Part shown: one piece after another, positions 26,674 through 35,631 of the stretch
How positions within the stretch are numbered: the first letter of the stretch is position 1
Layout: every line of letters starts with the position of its first letter
Assembly: GCA_965229715.1 (NCBI GenBank)
Contig: CBDDJL010000002.1
Span: forward strand, 1,364,001 to 1,428,000
Source of the DNA: JAVJST01 sp965229715
GTDB taxonomy: Bacteria > Pseudomonadota > Alphaproteobacteria > Rhodospirillales > Casp-alpha2
Length of the DNA: 64,000 bases
Direction of reading: 5' to 3'
Program-made: the position numbers and the translations under genes
The notes under the pieces: model-generated
Database searches by the model: none
What the model saw: only the letters and a program-made list of their open reading frames with translations
Told to the model about the DNA's origin: nothing

Positions 26674-27395
26674 CGCCTGATTTTTCGGCAAATCGGTTCG
26701 AGATCAAGTATGTGATGCACGCCGCTACGGCGAAAAACCTGCAGGTCAGTCTGAGTGATATTGTTGTTCCTGACGATCATTCATCCAGTGTCTCAGAGGG
26801 TTACTATAATCATTCGATTTATTTCGACAGCTACTCCCTACAACGTTACCTGGAAAAACATGAAGGGAATGATCAACGCATCAAAATTCGGTTACGTAGT
26901 TATCGTGACTCACCTGATGCAGAGGCCAAACAACATAGTCTGGAACTCAAACATCGATTGGGCGGTATCGTAAAAAAGGACCGTGTCGTTATCACGGTGG
27001 CACAGGCGAAGCGACTTCTAAGGAGTAATCTATCAATATCCGAATGCCTGGATGTCGAATCACCTGTGCTCCAAACGTATGCATATCATGCAAAAGTGTC
27101 GCATCTTCGGCCCATCATAGCTGTTCAATATCATCGTGCCGCTTACCATACTCAATTGTATCCCGGTGTTCGAATTACCTTTGATCGGAGAGTCATGGCG
27201 TCAAAAGATACATCCTTACCCGGGCTGGGTAGGGCAATTCCCCACGTGCCAGCGTTAAACCCGCGATTTATGGTGGTTGAATTAAAGTACAACGACCAGG
27301 TCCCGAGGCTGTTGATCAACCGCATCCGCGAACATGAAGGTCGTCAGGCTACATTTTCCAAATATGCGACTGCTATGGAAAAAATCTATGCCTGA
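26670..27395 (+). CDS. VTC-domain (CYTH-superfamily) protein, polyphosphate-polymerase-like
   Basis: 241 residues covering one VTC domain with no SPX or membrane segment. The tunnel residues of the CYTH fold are visible: FEIKY (Glu11, Lys13), KIRLR (Lys72, Arg74, Arg76), ELKHR (Glu92, Lys94), KKDR (102-105), RITFDRR (Arg168, Asp172) and ELKYN (Glu204, Lys206). In yeast Vtc4 this domain makes polyphosphate from ATP; in bacteria the role beside CotH/DUF4956 is not established. Translation is coupled to the CotH gene (ATGA overlap). It closes the three-gene cluster; the convergent aconitase-X gene begins about 110 bases on. Confidence 0.8.
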   Translation: MTPDFSANRFEIKYVMHAATAKNLQVSLSDIVVPDDHSSSVSEGYYNHSIYFDSYSLQRYLEKHEGNDQRIKIRLRSYRDSPDAEAKQHSLELKHRLGGIVKKDRVVITVAQAKRLLRSNLSISECLDVESPVLQTYAYHAKVSHLRPIIAVQYHRAAYHTQLYPGVRITFDRRVMASKDTSLPGLGRAIPHVPALNPRFMVVELKYNDQVPRLLINRIREHEGRQATFSKYATAMEKIYA

Positions 27396-27508
27396 CAGTG
27401 TTCAACTCTTTTGATGAAAAGCTTCACATCTTACTGGAAATGTCGTGCATAGAGTTTAGCGCCCTGAAAATTCCTCATTCGGTTCACCATTTTCCAACCG
27501 TTTTTAGA

Positions 27509-29185
27509 TCATGCGAGCCAATCGGGCGGGGCTGCCGGCGCCGTGCCGCTGACCGCGGCGGCAGCGCAATCGGCGAGGCTGCCGAAGCGCACGTCCCGAC
27601 CGCAAAGACCGGGCGCATAGTGTGCGTACTTGCCGGAATTGGTCATCAGATTACGTGCCGCCGGCGGGAACACCGGTTCCGAAATCGAGCACCAGCAAAG
27701 GTCCGGAATGACCCGGACGCCCGCGGCTTCGAGTTCCGATACGAGGCCTTCCGAGCGCGCTGCCGCCAGGGTCTCGCGGCCGAGCGTGACGATGACCGTG
27801 ACGCTGGATTCGCACGTCTGTCCGGCCAGCAACCCTGCGAATGTACGTGTCTCGGCGAGCGAAAAATGCGGGCTGCCCAGCGACACCAGATCGATATCGC
27901 CGCCGCCGGTGTTCAGGGTTTGCCAGGCACGGGCGAGATCGGCACGGCCGATGGAAATGCGATCGGCGTGTTCGGCGGCGGTGCGGTCGCCTTCCGGTGT
28001 GACCCCCGCGATGTGGAGCATCGGCGCGGCCGACGTCGTGCCGAATGCGGCGCAGAGTGCCCGTAGATCGTCGTCGCTCGGTGCGGTGTCTTCCAATCCG
28101 AGCAGGCGCGGAATCCGGTCGGGTGCGGCTTGTCCGACGCGCCAGCCCAGCAAAGGCCAGAACGCATCGTCGTAATCGGCCGGCGGCTCGATCTCGATTT
28201 CCCGCCTGGCCACCCGGTGCCGGTCGAGATAAACGCCGGCCTCCGGCACGCGGCCCGTGAGGCCGATGCATAGGTCGAGAAAGTCCGCGTGTTTTGCCGT
28301 TCGCGCGCCGAGCACGCTGTTGGCATAGATCACGGCGTTCGATTCCGACCAGCCGATGTCCTCGCCCTCGCTCGGCGGATTGTCCAGATAGTAGGGGGCG
28401 CAGGTGAAGCTCGGTGCCGCGCCCATGCGAACGTAGGCGTCGGCAAGCTGGCTCGCCGGCAGACCGAAGTCGTCGGGCACACGCTGATCGCGCCAATTGT
28501 CGTAGTCGACGGAGATCGCATTCATGGTCGTCGGCACGCGAACCTTCGCCCCCATATCCGCCATGGTTTGCGCGAACCGCAAGTTGGCGGGGCTGGCATA
28601 GATACAGCCGTCGATGTGGACGCGGCTGATGTCGATCAGCCGGTCTGCGCCCTGCAGGGACGCCATCGCACACAGTGTTTCCATGGCGATCCTGACGGCC
28701 GGGCCTTCATCGCCAGCCAGCATGGAGCTGTCTTCGGCGCTGAGATCGAGCGATCGAGCCGAAAGCCGTTCGAGCGGCAGCGAAACGCCGCCGCCCTCGA
28801 TGCTCGTTTCATCGATCCGGATGTGGGGCGCGCCCGCAATGGCGTCGAATTCGCTCTCGCTCAGCCGCAGCACGGCGATATTCCGATCGAACATCGCCGC
28901 GGCGATAAGGGCGCCGAGCGTGAGGATTTCCTCATCCTCACGAAAGATCAGAGCGACGGGTGCATGACCGTTGAGCGCAAGCTCCAGCAGCACGCCGCTG
29001 CCCGTGCACGAGCCGCGACTCGTCGGCATCAGCACGACGCATCCGGCAAGCGACTGGCCGCGTTGGTCGTGATGCGCATCGATGATCTTTCCAGTCGCGG
29101 CATCGACACCGCCCCAGAAGCTCAGTCCTTCCGAACATAAGAGCACGGGACCGTCAACGGTGGCCGGAACGATGAGTTGCGCCAT
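27509..29185 (-). CDS. Aconitase X (AcnX), fused small and large domains; hydroxyproline dehydratase candidate
   Basis: 558 residues. The first about 130 form the swivelling small domain (LIVPATVDGPVLLCSEGLSFWGGVD; PTSRGSCTGSGVLLEL). The remainder is the AcnX large domain (ISRVHIDGCIYAS; GAAPSFTCAPYYLDNPPSEGEDIGWSESNAVIYANSVLGART is the cluster-binding region, broken here by its variable loop). Known bacterial AcnX enzymes are cis-3-hydroxy-L-proline dehydratases; archaeal ones act on mevalonate 5-phosphate. The neighbouring deaminase-like gene and amino-acid transporter favour hydroxyproline. Last gene of the operon led by the binding protein at 33256. Confidence 0.82.
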   Translation of the reverse strand: MAQLIVPATVDGPVLLCSEGLSFWGGVDAATGKIIDAHHDQRGQSLAGCVVLMPTSRGSCTGSGVLLELALNGHAPVALIFREDEEILTLGALIAAAMFDRNIAVLRLSESEFDAIAGAPHIRIDETSIEGGGVSLPLERLSARSLDLSAEDSSMLAGDEGPAVRIAMETLCAMASLQGADRLIDISRVHIDGCIYASPANLRFAQTMADMGAKVRVPTTMNAISVDYDNWRDQRVPDDFGLPASQLADAYVRMGAAPSFTCAPYYLDNPPSEGEDIGWSESNAVIYANSVLGARTAKHADFLDLCIGLTGRVPEAGVYLDRHRVARREIEIEPPADYDDAFWPLLGWRVGQAAPDRIPRLLGLEDTAPSDDDLRALCAAFGTTSAAPMLHIAGVTPEGDRTAAEHADRISIGRADLARAWQTLNTGGGDIDLVSLGSPHFSLAETRTFAGLLAGQTCESSVTVIVTLGRETLAAARSEGLVSELEAAGVRVIPDLCWCSISEPVFPPAARNLMTNSGKYAHYAPGLCGRDVRFGSLADCAAAAVSGTAPAAPPDWLA

Positions 29186-29216
29186 GGCAGTCGCCCTTTT
29201 GTCGTCGTGTTCCGTG

Positions 29217-30179
29217 TCAGGCGGCGCTGGGTGATGAAGCCGTCAGGCTTGGCGCCCACGTCTCGTAGCATTTCCGGAACAGTACGAACTGATCCTCGAT
29301 GTGCTTCTGTTGGCTGGTGGTAAGGGCATCGCTCTCGTTGAAATGATGCCGGTATTCCGGTTCGCCCTGAAGAACCATCAGATGTTTATAGAACAACACC
29401 AGATCGGGCCCTTCGTCGAAGGTCGACAGGACGTGAACGGCTTCCTCGAGTTGACGGGCTGCGGTCCGCGCCGCCGCATCGCCGCCTGCGGCCATCTCGC
29501 AGAGCGACACGAGTTGCAGGATTTCCCGTGGCAACGCATTGCCGACACCGGTAATCACGCCTTGCGCACCGCAGTTGACGACACCGTGGTAAACCTGCGT
29601 GTCGACGCCGACGAGGAGAATCAGATCGTCATCGCCGGAGGTAATGTGCTCGGCCGCGTAGGACAAATCCGCAGCGCCGCCGAATTCCTTGAAGCCGACA
29701 AGGTTGCGGTGTTCGCGGCGCAACTCGAAGAACAGGTCGGCCCGGGTCGCGAATCCGTAATAGGGGCTATTGTAGATGATGGCCGGCAGCTCGGGTGCAG
29801 CGTTCAGAATGTCGCGGAAGTGGGCCATCTGGGCTGCGATCGAGGATCCCCTCGAAAGCACTCTCGGTATGACCATCAAACCCTGCGCGCCGACCCGCGC
29901 CGCATGGGCGGCATGCTCGGCTGCGCGTTTCGAATTGATGGCGCCCGTGCCGGCGATCGTCGGCACGCCAGCGTCGACGAGGCGCGCGACGCCCTCCTGG
30001 CGTTGCCCATCGGTCAACAGCGGCCAGTCGCCCATGGAGCCGCAGTAAACGACAGCCGACATGCCGGCGGAAACGAGTTCCTTGCCTTTCCGCACCAGAG
30101 CGTCGAAATCCGGTTCCCGGTCCTCGCCGCATGGCGTCATCAGGGCGGGAATGCAGCCTTTGAAAATCGAATTGTCCAT
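29217..30179 (-). CDS. DapA-family enzyme, 1-pyrroline-4-hydroxy-2-carboxylate deaminase-like
   Basis: 320 residues. It opens with FKGCIPALMTPCGEDREPDFDALV and continues VVYCGSMGDWPLLT, wording recalled from deaminases of the 4-hydroxyproline pathway, which convert pyrroline-4-hydroxy-2-carboxylate to 2-oxoglutarate semialdehyde and ammonia. Tyrosine of YNSPYYG and Schiff-base lysine in VGFKEFGG are present. It differs clearly from the other DapA-like protein in the window (15793-16737). It lies between the ABC transporter ATPase and aconitase X, all in one direction. No hydroxyproline epimerase or D-hydroxyproline dehydrogenase is adjacent; a DAO-type oxidase at 12939 could supply that step. 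Confidence 0.75.
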   Translation of the reverse strand: MDNSIFKGCIPALMTPCGEDREPDFDALVRKGKELVSAGMSAVVYCGSMGDWPLLTDGQRQEGVARLVDAGVPTIAGTGAINSKRAAEHAAHAARVGAQGLMVIPRVLSRGSSIAAQMAHFRDILNAAPELPAIIYNSPYYGFATRADLFFELRREHRNLVGFKEFGGAADLSYAAEHITSGDDDLILLVGVDTQVYHGVVNCGAQGVITGVGNALPREILQLVSLCEMAAGGDAAARTAARQLEEAVHVLSTFDEGPDLVLFYKHLMVLQGEPEYRHHFNESDALTTSQQKHIEDQFVLFRKCYETWAPSLTASSPSAA

Positions 30180-30270
30180 GGGGCATCCTTCTTGCGGTCT
30201 GAGGTGGGGCCGGCCGATCGTCGCAGGACGATGACCGCCGGCTCATCGGGGTCGATCATCGGCGATGGGG

Positions 30271-30993
30271 TCAGCGAATCTTGGACAGGAACTTCCGGGT
30301 TTGCTCCGACTCGGCGTTACCGAAAATCTGCTTTGGCGGGCCGATCTCTTCGATGACCCCCTCATAAAAGAACGCGACGCGGTCGGATACGTCGCGCGCG
30401 AAACCCATTTCGTGAGTGACGCAGATCATGGTCATGCCGTCATTCGCGAGCATGCGCATGGTATCGAGAACCTCGCCGACAAGCTCCGGGTCGAGCGCCG
30501 ATGTCGCCTCGTCGAAAAGCATGTAGTCTGGTTCCATTGCGAGCGCGCGGGCAATGGCGAGCCGCTGCTGCTGGCCGCCGGACAGCGCCGCCGGATAGAC
30601 GTTCGACTTGTCGCCGAGCCCGACGTGCTTCAACTGTTTCGCAGCGAGTTCCCGGGCTTCGTTCTTGGGCAGCTTGCGGACGATGCGCGGCGCCAACGCG
30701 ACGTTTTCCAGCACCGTCAGATGCGGAAAACTGTTCCACTGCTGAAACACCATCCCGAGTTTCTGGCGCAGCTTGTTGAGATCGGTTTCCTTCGCGTGGA
30801 TGTCGATGTCGTCGACCTTGATCGTACCCTGCTGGATGGGTTCAAGCCCATTGATGCAGTAGAGCAGGGTGGATTTTCCCGATCCCGATGCACCGATGAC
30901 GGAGAGCACTTCGCCTTTCTTGACCTCGAGATCGATGCCCCTGAGCACCTTGAGGTCGCCGAAGCTCTTGTGAAGATCGATGACTTCGATCAT
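30271..30993 (-). CDS. Amino-acid ABC transporter ATP-binding protein
   Basis: 240 residues. Walker A GASGSGKST, Q-loop FQQWNSFPHLT, signature LSGGQQQRLAIARAL, Walker B YMLFDEATSALDPE, and switch histidine in CVTHEMGFA. Matches the polar-amino-acid (GlnQ/HisP) ATPase family. The start at 30993 (MIEVIDLHKSFG) overlaps the upstream permease gene by 4 bases; an in-frame extension upstream lies in the permease gene and is not coding. Energises the two permeases encoded upstream. Confidence 0.93.
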   Translation of the reverse strand: MIEVIDLHKSFGDLKVLRGIDLEVKKGEVLSVIGASGSGKSTLLYCINGLEPIQQGTIKVDDIDIHAKETDLNKLRQKLGMVFQQWNSFPHLTVLENVALAPRIVRKLPKNEARELAAKQLKHVGLGDKSNVYPAALSGGQQQRLAIARALAMEPDYMLFDEATSALDPELVGEVLDTMRMLANDGMTMICVTHEMGFARDVSDRVAFFYEGVIEEIGPPKQIFGNAESEQTRKFLSKIR

Positions 30994-31652
30994 TGGGCCC
31001 ACCTTCTTTCGAGTTTTTCCGCATAGAGCGAGAGCGGATATGAAAGCGCGAAATAAAATGCGCCGGCGAATGCCAGGATCAGGAAAGGCTCCTGCGTTCG
31101 GGTGATCAGAATCTGACTCGCCTTGAGAAGCTCGACATATCCGAGCACCGAGACAAGTGCGCTGTCCTTCATGACGCCAAGCGCCACGCCGACCCATGAC
31201 GGGAACACCGCGCGGCCGCCGATCGGAACGACGACGTAAAACAGGTCCTGCCAGTAGCTCATGCCGAGGCTTCTCGCCGCCCGCCGCATGGGCGTGCCGA
31301 CGGCCTCGATTCCGCCGCGCGCGACGTTGGCAACCAGCGCGGCGGTATAGATCGTCAGAACGACGACGCCGGAGACGAACGGATCGAGATTCAATCCGAT
31401 GATCGGTGCGAAATTATAGAACAGCACGAGCTGAATGATGAGCGGCACCGAGCGGAAGACGTCGAGAACCGGCGAAAGCGTAAGCGTCGCCCAAATCCTG
31501 CCTTCGTAGAGAAGCCAGCCGCACACGGCGCCGATCAAGCTGCCCATTGCGATGGACGTGACGGAGATCAGCAGCGTGCGCCATGCGGCTTCGCCGAGGA
31601 ACAGAAAATCGTTGATCGTAAATCCGCTGAAGAATTCGTTCGTGCCTTGCAT
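30990..31652 (-). CDS. Amino-acid ABC transporter permease (second subunit)
   Basis: 220 residues with about five membrane helices. The HisM/GlnP-type EAA loop reads RGGIEAVGTPMRRAARSLGMS before a C-terminal helix pair. The start ATG at 31652 is 12 bases after the preceding permease stop. Forms the membrane channel with its neighbour. Confidence 0.92.
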   Translation of the reverse strand: MQGTNEFFSGFTINDFLFLGEAAWRTLLISVTSIAMGSLIGAVCGWLLYEGRIWATLTLSPVLDVFRSVPLIIQLVLFYNFAPIIGLNLDPFVSGVVVLTIYTAALVANVARGGIEAVGTPMRRAARSLGMSYWQDLFYVVVPIGGRAVFPSWVGVALGVMKDSALVSVLGYVELLKASQILITRTQEPFLILAFAGAFYFALSYPLSLYAEKLERRWAQ

Positions 31653-31664
31653 GTCCCGCCGCCC

Positions 31665-32327
31665 CTAATACTTGAACAGCCGGGCGGCGAGCAGCCGGGA
31701 ACCGAGCAGGATGATTTTGATGATCACGTAATAGATGACGGCCGTAACCGCGAAGTATTCGAAGATGCGGTACGTTCGCGAGGCGAAGAACTGGGTTTCT
31801 CCCGACAGTTCGCGAAAGCCGACCAGCATCCCGAGCGACGAGATGAGCACCGCCCAAACCATCTGGTTGGTGATTGGGTAATACACGATGCGCAGAACCT
31901 GCGGGATGATGATCCGGGTGTAGGCCTGCGTAACGGTCATGCCGAGCGATCGCGCCGCGCGAAGTTGCGTATCGGGTATGGCCTGAAATCCGCCACGGAA
32001 ATTTTCGGCCAGGTAGCCGGCGCAATTGAACGTCAATCCGAGAAGGACAATTGCGTAGGGTGAGAGATGAAGGCCGAACGCGCCAAGCCCGAAGCCGAAG
32101 AAAAACAGTTGAAACAGTGCCGGGGTGTTACGCGCGAGTTCGACCCAACTTGTGGCCGCCCAGCGCAATGGTCCGCGCGCATGCATGATGATCAGCGCAA
32201 GCGCGAGGCCAACGGCGATGCCGATGGCCATGGCAAGCGACGCGACCTCCAGCGTGACCAGACCCGCTTCGAGCAGGTCCGGCAGGTTCTTCAGTACCGG
32301 TCGCCAGTGGAAGTTATAATCGAACAT
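31665..32327 (-). CDS. Amino-acid ABC transporter permease (first subunit)
   Basis: 220 residues. Begins MFDYNFHWRPVLKNLPDLLEAGLVTL, the usual N-terminus of the His/Glu/Gln permease family, and carries an EAA loop (RGGFQAIPDTQLRAARSLGMT). The two permeases have similar size and layout and probably form a heterodimer. The start at 32327 is chosen over an upstream in-frame codon because homology begins there. It is 125 bases downstream of the binding-protein gene. Confidence 0.92.
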   Translation of the reverse strand: MFDYNFHWRPVLKNLPDLLEAGLVTLEVASLAMAIGIAVGLALALIIMHARGPLRWAATSWVELARNTPALFQLFFFGFGLGAFGLHLSPYAIVLLGLTFNCAGYLAENFRGGFQAIPDTQLRAARSLGMTVTQAYTRIIIPQVLRIVYYPITNQMVWAVLISSLGMLVGFRELSGETQFFASRTYRIFEYFAVTAVIYYVIIKIILLGSRLLAARLFKY

Positions 32328-32452
32328 CGGACCCCCGGCCGGAAGCGCAACCCCCGCCCTCAATTTTCATAAACTAAGGGCTGTTTCACCACTTTGATTG
32401 GTTCAATCTTAGCGGATCAGACCCTAGTGGGCGGGGGTAGCACTCGGGACGA

Positions 32453-33256
32453 TTAGTACATCACGCCGGGAATGCGAAGCTCGGGCGCCTCGCCACCGAC
32501 ATAGCCACCCCAGAGCTCCTGATAACGGCCGGAGCGAACCTGATGGGTCACGAAGAGGTTCAGGTAGTTCAGCCAGCTGACGTCCTTGCGCTTGGCGACG
32601 ACCGACGTATAGTCCGTCGTCCACGGCATCCGCGGACCGGCGATGATCGTATCGTACTGGTCGGTGATGGGCTTCACGGCCGTGTTCGTGGTGATGCCGA
32701 TGTCGGCCTTGCCTTGTGCAACGGCCAGGAACACCTCGTTTTCGGACTGATAACCCTGATACAGGTTTTCTTCGCCCCACTCGGCGGCGATCTTGAGCCA
32801 TTCCTGCTCGGGGACTGTGCCGACCGCGGCGGCGACACGCTTGCCGCGGATGTCCTCGAAGGTTTCGATGCCGCTATCCTTGCCGACGACGCCCTGCGCG
32901 TAATAGATGGCGTAGGGGATCGTGAAGCCGACGGTACGGGCACGCGCCAGCGAGTCGGACGTTGCGCCGAACACGACATCGGCACGGCCGGTTACGATGA
33001 CCGGAAGACGCTCGGCCCAGGTCAACGCGAGAATTTCGTGGTCCACCTCAAGCGCGGCGGCCAGATCCTTGCAGTAGTCGACATCGAAGCCGGCCGGTTC
33101 GTTGTTGGCGTCGCGATAGCCGATCGGCGGAAAGTCCAGGACCACGCCACAGCGCAAGGTGCCACGGTCGATGACGTCATCCAGAGTATCGGCTTGTGCC
33201 GCGGTTCCGAAGAGAACCAGGATCGCCGACAGGGCGAACAATTTTCGTAGTTGCAT
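32453..33256 (-). CDS. Periplasmic amino-acid-binding protein
   Basis: 267 residues. A signal peptide (MQLRKLFALSAILVLFGTA, likely cut after AQA) precedes a family-3 solute-binding domain: GTLRCGVVLDFPPIGYRD, NNEPAGFDVDYCKDLAAAL, and GKADIGITTNTAVKP. The start at 33256 has a strong GGGAGGT Shine-Dalgarno; a longer upstream frame overlaps the divergent GntR promoter and is rejected. It delivers a polar amino acid, probably hydroxyproline by context, to the permeases. Confidence 0.92.
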   Translation of the reverse strand: MQLRKLFALSAILVLFGTAAQADTLDDVIDRGTLRCGVVLDFPPIGYRDANNEPAGFDVDYCKDLAAALEVDHEILALTWAERLPVIVTGRADVVFGATSDSLARARTVGFTIPYAIYYAQGVVGKDSGIETFEDIRGKRVAAAVGTVPEQEWLKIAAEWGEENLYQGYQSENEVFLAVAQGKADIGITTNTAVKPITDQYDTIIAGPRMPWTTDYTSVVAKRKDVSWLNYLNLFVTHQVRSGRYQELWGGYVGGEAPELRIPGVMY

Positions 33257-33314
33257 CAATACCTCCCATGATATTGCCAGGTCGATTTTTTGATCGACAT
33301 CGTCACTCTCGCGA

Positions 33315-33328
33315 TATTGGATCCAATA
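33315..33328. promoter_or_regulatory. Perfect palindrome, candidate GntR operator
   Basis: TATTGGATCCAATA is a perfect 14-base inverted repeat located in the 145-base divergent spacer between the binding-protein gene and gntR. It is followed by AT-rich sequence suited to a promoter. TTGGATCCAA-type sites are common for FCD-type GntR regulators, so it probably controls both directions. Confidence 0.65.
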
Positions 33329-33401
33329 ATCAATATAAAATATTCTATTAACGTTCTTCCCGCGATGGCATAGGGTCGACGCAAAGAAGGGATCGTACGC
33401 G

Positions 33402-34067
33402 ATGAAACTGCATGCCGTGGATGTCTCCAAGACGGCCTCCGCTTCCTCCATTGTCTTCGAGGAACTCAGACGGGCTATCGTCAAAGGCGATCTGGCGGTC
33501 GGCGAGGCGTTGCGGCAAGACGAGATCGCCAGACTGTTCAATGTAAGCAGAATACCGGTGCGCGAGGCAATCTCACGCCTGGAGCAACAGGGACTGGTCA
33601 GGACGCAGCGCTACAGGGGGGCGGTCGTTTCAGGCCTGTCGGCGGACGAGGCAACGGAGCTTTTCGAGTTTCGCTTGCTCGTCGAACCCGAACTGATCCG
33701 GCGCGCGGTGCCCTTGATTTCTTCATCGATCCTCGAAAAGGCACGGGCGTGTTGCAACGCGTTTTCGGAATCGACGGATCCGATGAGCTGGAGCGACCTG
33801 AACAGAGAGTTCCACTCGGAAATGTACAATGCCAGTAAGTTCAAGTTTCATCTGGATGCGATCGACAACGCCATGAACCGGTTGGACCGGTATCTAAGGG
33901 CGCAACTTGTTTTAAGCGACGGCATGGCGCGGGCCAACGAGGAGCATTTCGGAATTCTGGAAGCCTGCGAGGCCGGCAATGCCGAACGGGCATCGGAACT
34001 GACCGCCGCGCATATTCGGGGTGTCAGAGATTCATTCCTCGAGCATCTCAGTATTCTCAGATCGTGA
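33402..34067 (+). CDS. GntR-family regulator (FCD subfamily) of the hydroxyproline-type operon
   Basis: 221 residues: winged HTH at about 12-75 (LRRAIVKGDLAVGEALRQDEIARLFNVSRIPVREAISRLEQQGLV) and a helical FCD ligand domain (DLNREFHSEMYNASK). Divergent from the transport/catabolic operon with a perfect palindrome between them. Likely ligand-relieved repressor; ligand probably the imported amino acid or a breakdown product. Confidence 0.88.
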   Translation: MKLHAVDVSKTASASSIVFEELRRAIVKGDLAVGEALRQDEIARLFNVSRIPVREAISRLEQQGLVRTQRYRGAVVSGLSADEATELFEFRLLVEPELIRRAVPLISSSILEKARACCNAFSESTDPMSWSDLNREFHSEMYNASKFKFHLDAIDNAMNRLDRYLRAQLVLSDGMARANEEHFGILEACEAGNAERASELTAAHIRGVRDSFLEHLSILRS

Positions 34068-34152
34068 AACCATCATCCGACAGGGACGGCCCGCTGCAAC
34101 AGGGTTTCGCTTGGGCCTGGCAACAGCCGGGATCACATGCCGATAAGCATTT

Positions 34153-35484
34153 TCACAACACGGGCAGGTTCAGATTTTCCGGCGTGAGCAGTCCCATGGT
34201 CAGCAGTAGCTGATAGGAGGCCAGACGTTCATCGTACGCCGTCGACGTGAAGTTGATCTGTGCGTTGGTCACCTGGCTCTCGGCGTCGAGTACGTTGATG
34301 ATGTTCTCCTGCCCCGCGGCACGCAGTTTGAGCCGCGAGTCGTATACCTCGGCGGCGATATTGACGGCATTTTCAAGCAACTGCGCCCGGGTTCGCGTGG
34401 TGATCAGCGATTGCCAGGCGATCCGAACCTGTTCCATGGTGCGGCGCGTGACGAACGTGTGGTTGTCCCGGCTGGCGCGGTATTCGTAGGTCGCCTGGTT
34501 GACCAGCGCCGGCGTCGCGAGGCCGGTAAACAGATCCCAGGAGGCCCGGAGAATCACGCTGTAATCGCGCCGGATGCCGACGGCGCCGTCGTTGTTGCTC
34601 TCGTAGTTGGCTGTGCCCTCGAGGTCGACCGAGGGGTAGAATTCGGCCTTGGCGCCGTCTCGCCGCTCGCGCGCAATCTCGACGGCCGTGGCGCTGTTGT
34701 TGACGGCCGGATTGCGCAACAGGGCGGTGCGGACGGACTCGTCGAGGGAAACCGGAATCAACTCGATCGGCGGCCACGGATCGGTCATCTCTTCGGGCAT
34801 GGGTTCGCGCCCGAAAACCTGCACATAGCTCGCCATGGCGTTGCGGAATGCGCCCTCGAAACCGACGAGGCGCTCCTTGGCAATCTGCAGTCGCGACTTG
34901 GCTTCGAGAACGTCGACGGCAATACCGGAACCGCGCTGGACCCGCTCGTCCTCAAGATTGAGCTGGCGTTGAATCTGCTGAACGTTTTCACGGCCGAGAT
35001 CGACCAGACGTTTCTGGCGGACGACATCGATGTAAACCCGGATGCCGTCGAACAAGGTCGCCTGGCGGGTTTGCTTCAGCGCAATCGCGGCTGCTTCGGT
35101 GCTCAATTCGGCAGCGCGCAGGTTCGAGGACGTAAACTCGCCGTCGAACAGATTCTGGCTGACGACCATGGTGGCGACATTGCTGGTTCGGCTGAAATCC
35201 TTGCCGGCGGCGCGGGTCGTTACCGTCGAAATGTTCTGCGGACCGCCGCTGGTCGTGACATTGACACGTGGCAGAAACCCGGCCTCGGCGACGTCGACGC
35301 CGTAACTCGTCGACAGGTGTCTTTTCTCCGCCGACTGAATGTTCGGATGCTCAAGCAGGAGGCGGGCCAGCGCTGCTTCAAGTTGTTCGGCATGTGCGTC
35401 CGGAACCGCCGAAACGACAAGCGCCAGTGCGACGCCGACGATCGCCGCCGCACTTCCCGGCATTGCTCCGATTTTACGCATCAT
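34153..35484 (-). CDS. TolC-family outer-membrane channel protein
   Basis: 443 residues from ATG at 35484. A signal peptide (AAAIVGVALALVVSAVPDAHA) precedes two related halves of long helices and short beta stretches, with LEAALARLLLEHPNIQSAEKR at the start and LRAAGQENIINVLDAESQVTNAQINFTSTAYDERL near the end. This is the AggE/TolC layout, with a homotrimer forming an outer-membrane tunnel. No membrane-fusion protein or ABC/RND pump is adjacent, so its partner is unknown. It is downstream of the 5-oxoprolinase-like gene on the same strand, 147 bases apart. Confidence 0.85.
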   Translation of the reverse strand: MMRKIGAMPGSAAAIVGVALALVVSAVPDAHAEQLEAALARLLLEHPNIQSAEKRHLSTSYGVDVAEAGFLPRVNVTTSGGPQNISTVTTRAAGKDFSRTSNVATMVVSQNLFDGEFTSSNLRAAELSTEAAAIALKQTRQATLFDGIRVYIDVVRQKRLVDLGRENVQQIQRQLNLEDERVQRGSGIAVDVLEAKSRLQIAKERLVGFEGAFRNAMASYVQVFGREPMPEEMTDPWPPIELIPVSLDESVRTALLRNPAVNNSATAVEIARERRDGAKAEFYPSVDLEGTANYESNNDGAVGIRRDYSVILRASWDLFTGLATPALVNQATYEYRASRDNHTFVTRRTMEQVRIAWQSLITTRTRAQLLENAVNIAAEVYDSRLKLRAAGQENIINVLDAESQVTNAQINFTSTAYDERLASYQLLLTMGLLTPENLNLPVL

Positions 35485-35631
35485 CGCGTCGGATGGCTCC
35501 TGACGGCTTCTACCCATACACGAACGCGCAACCTTGGCCCCTAATTGTAGGGTTTGGTTACGTTCCAACCACAATATAGGCCAATTGTCGCTCGGGCGAA
35601 AGGCGGGGATGCGGGTTGAGCCCGATCCTCT

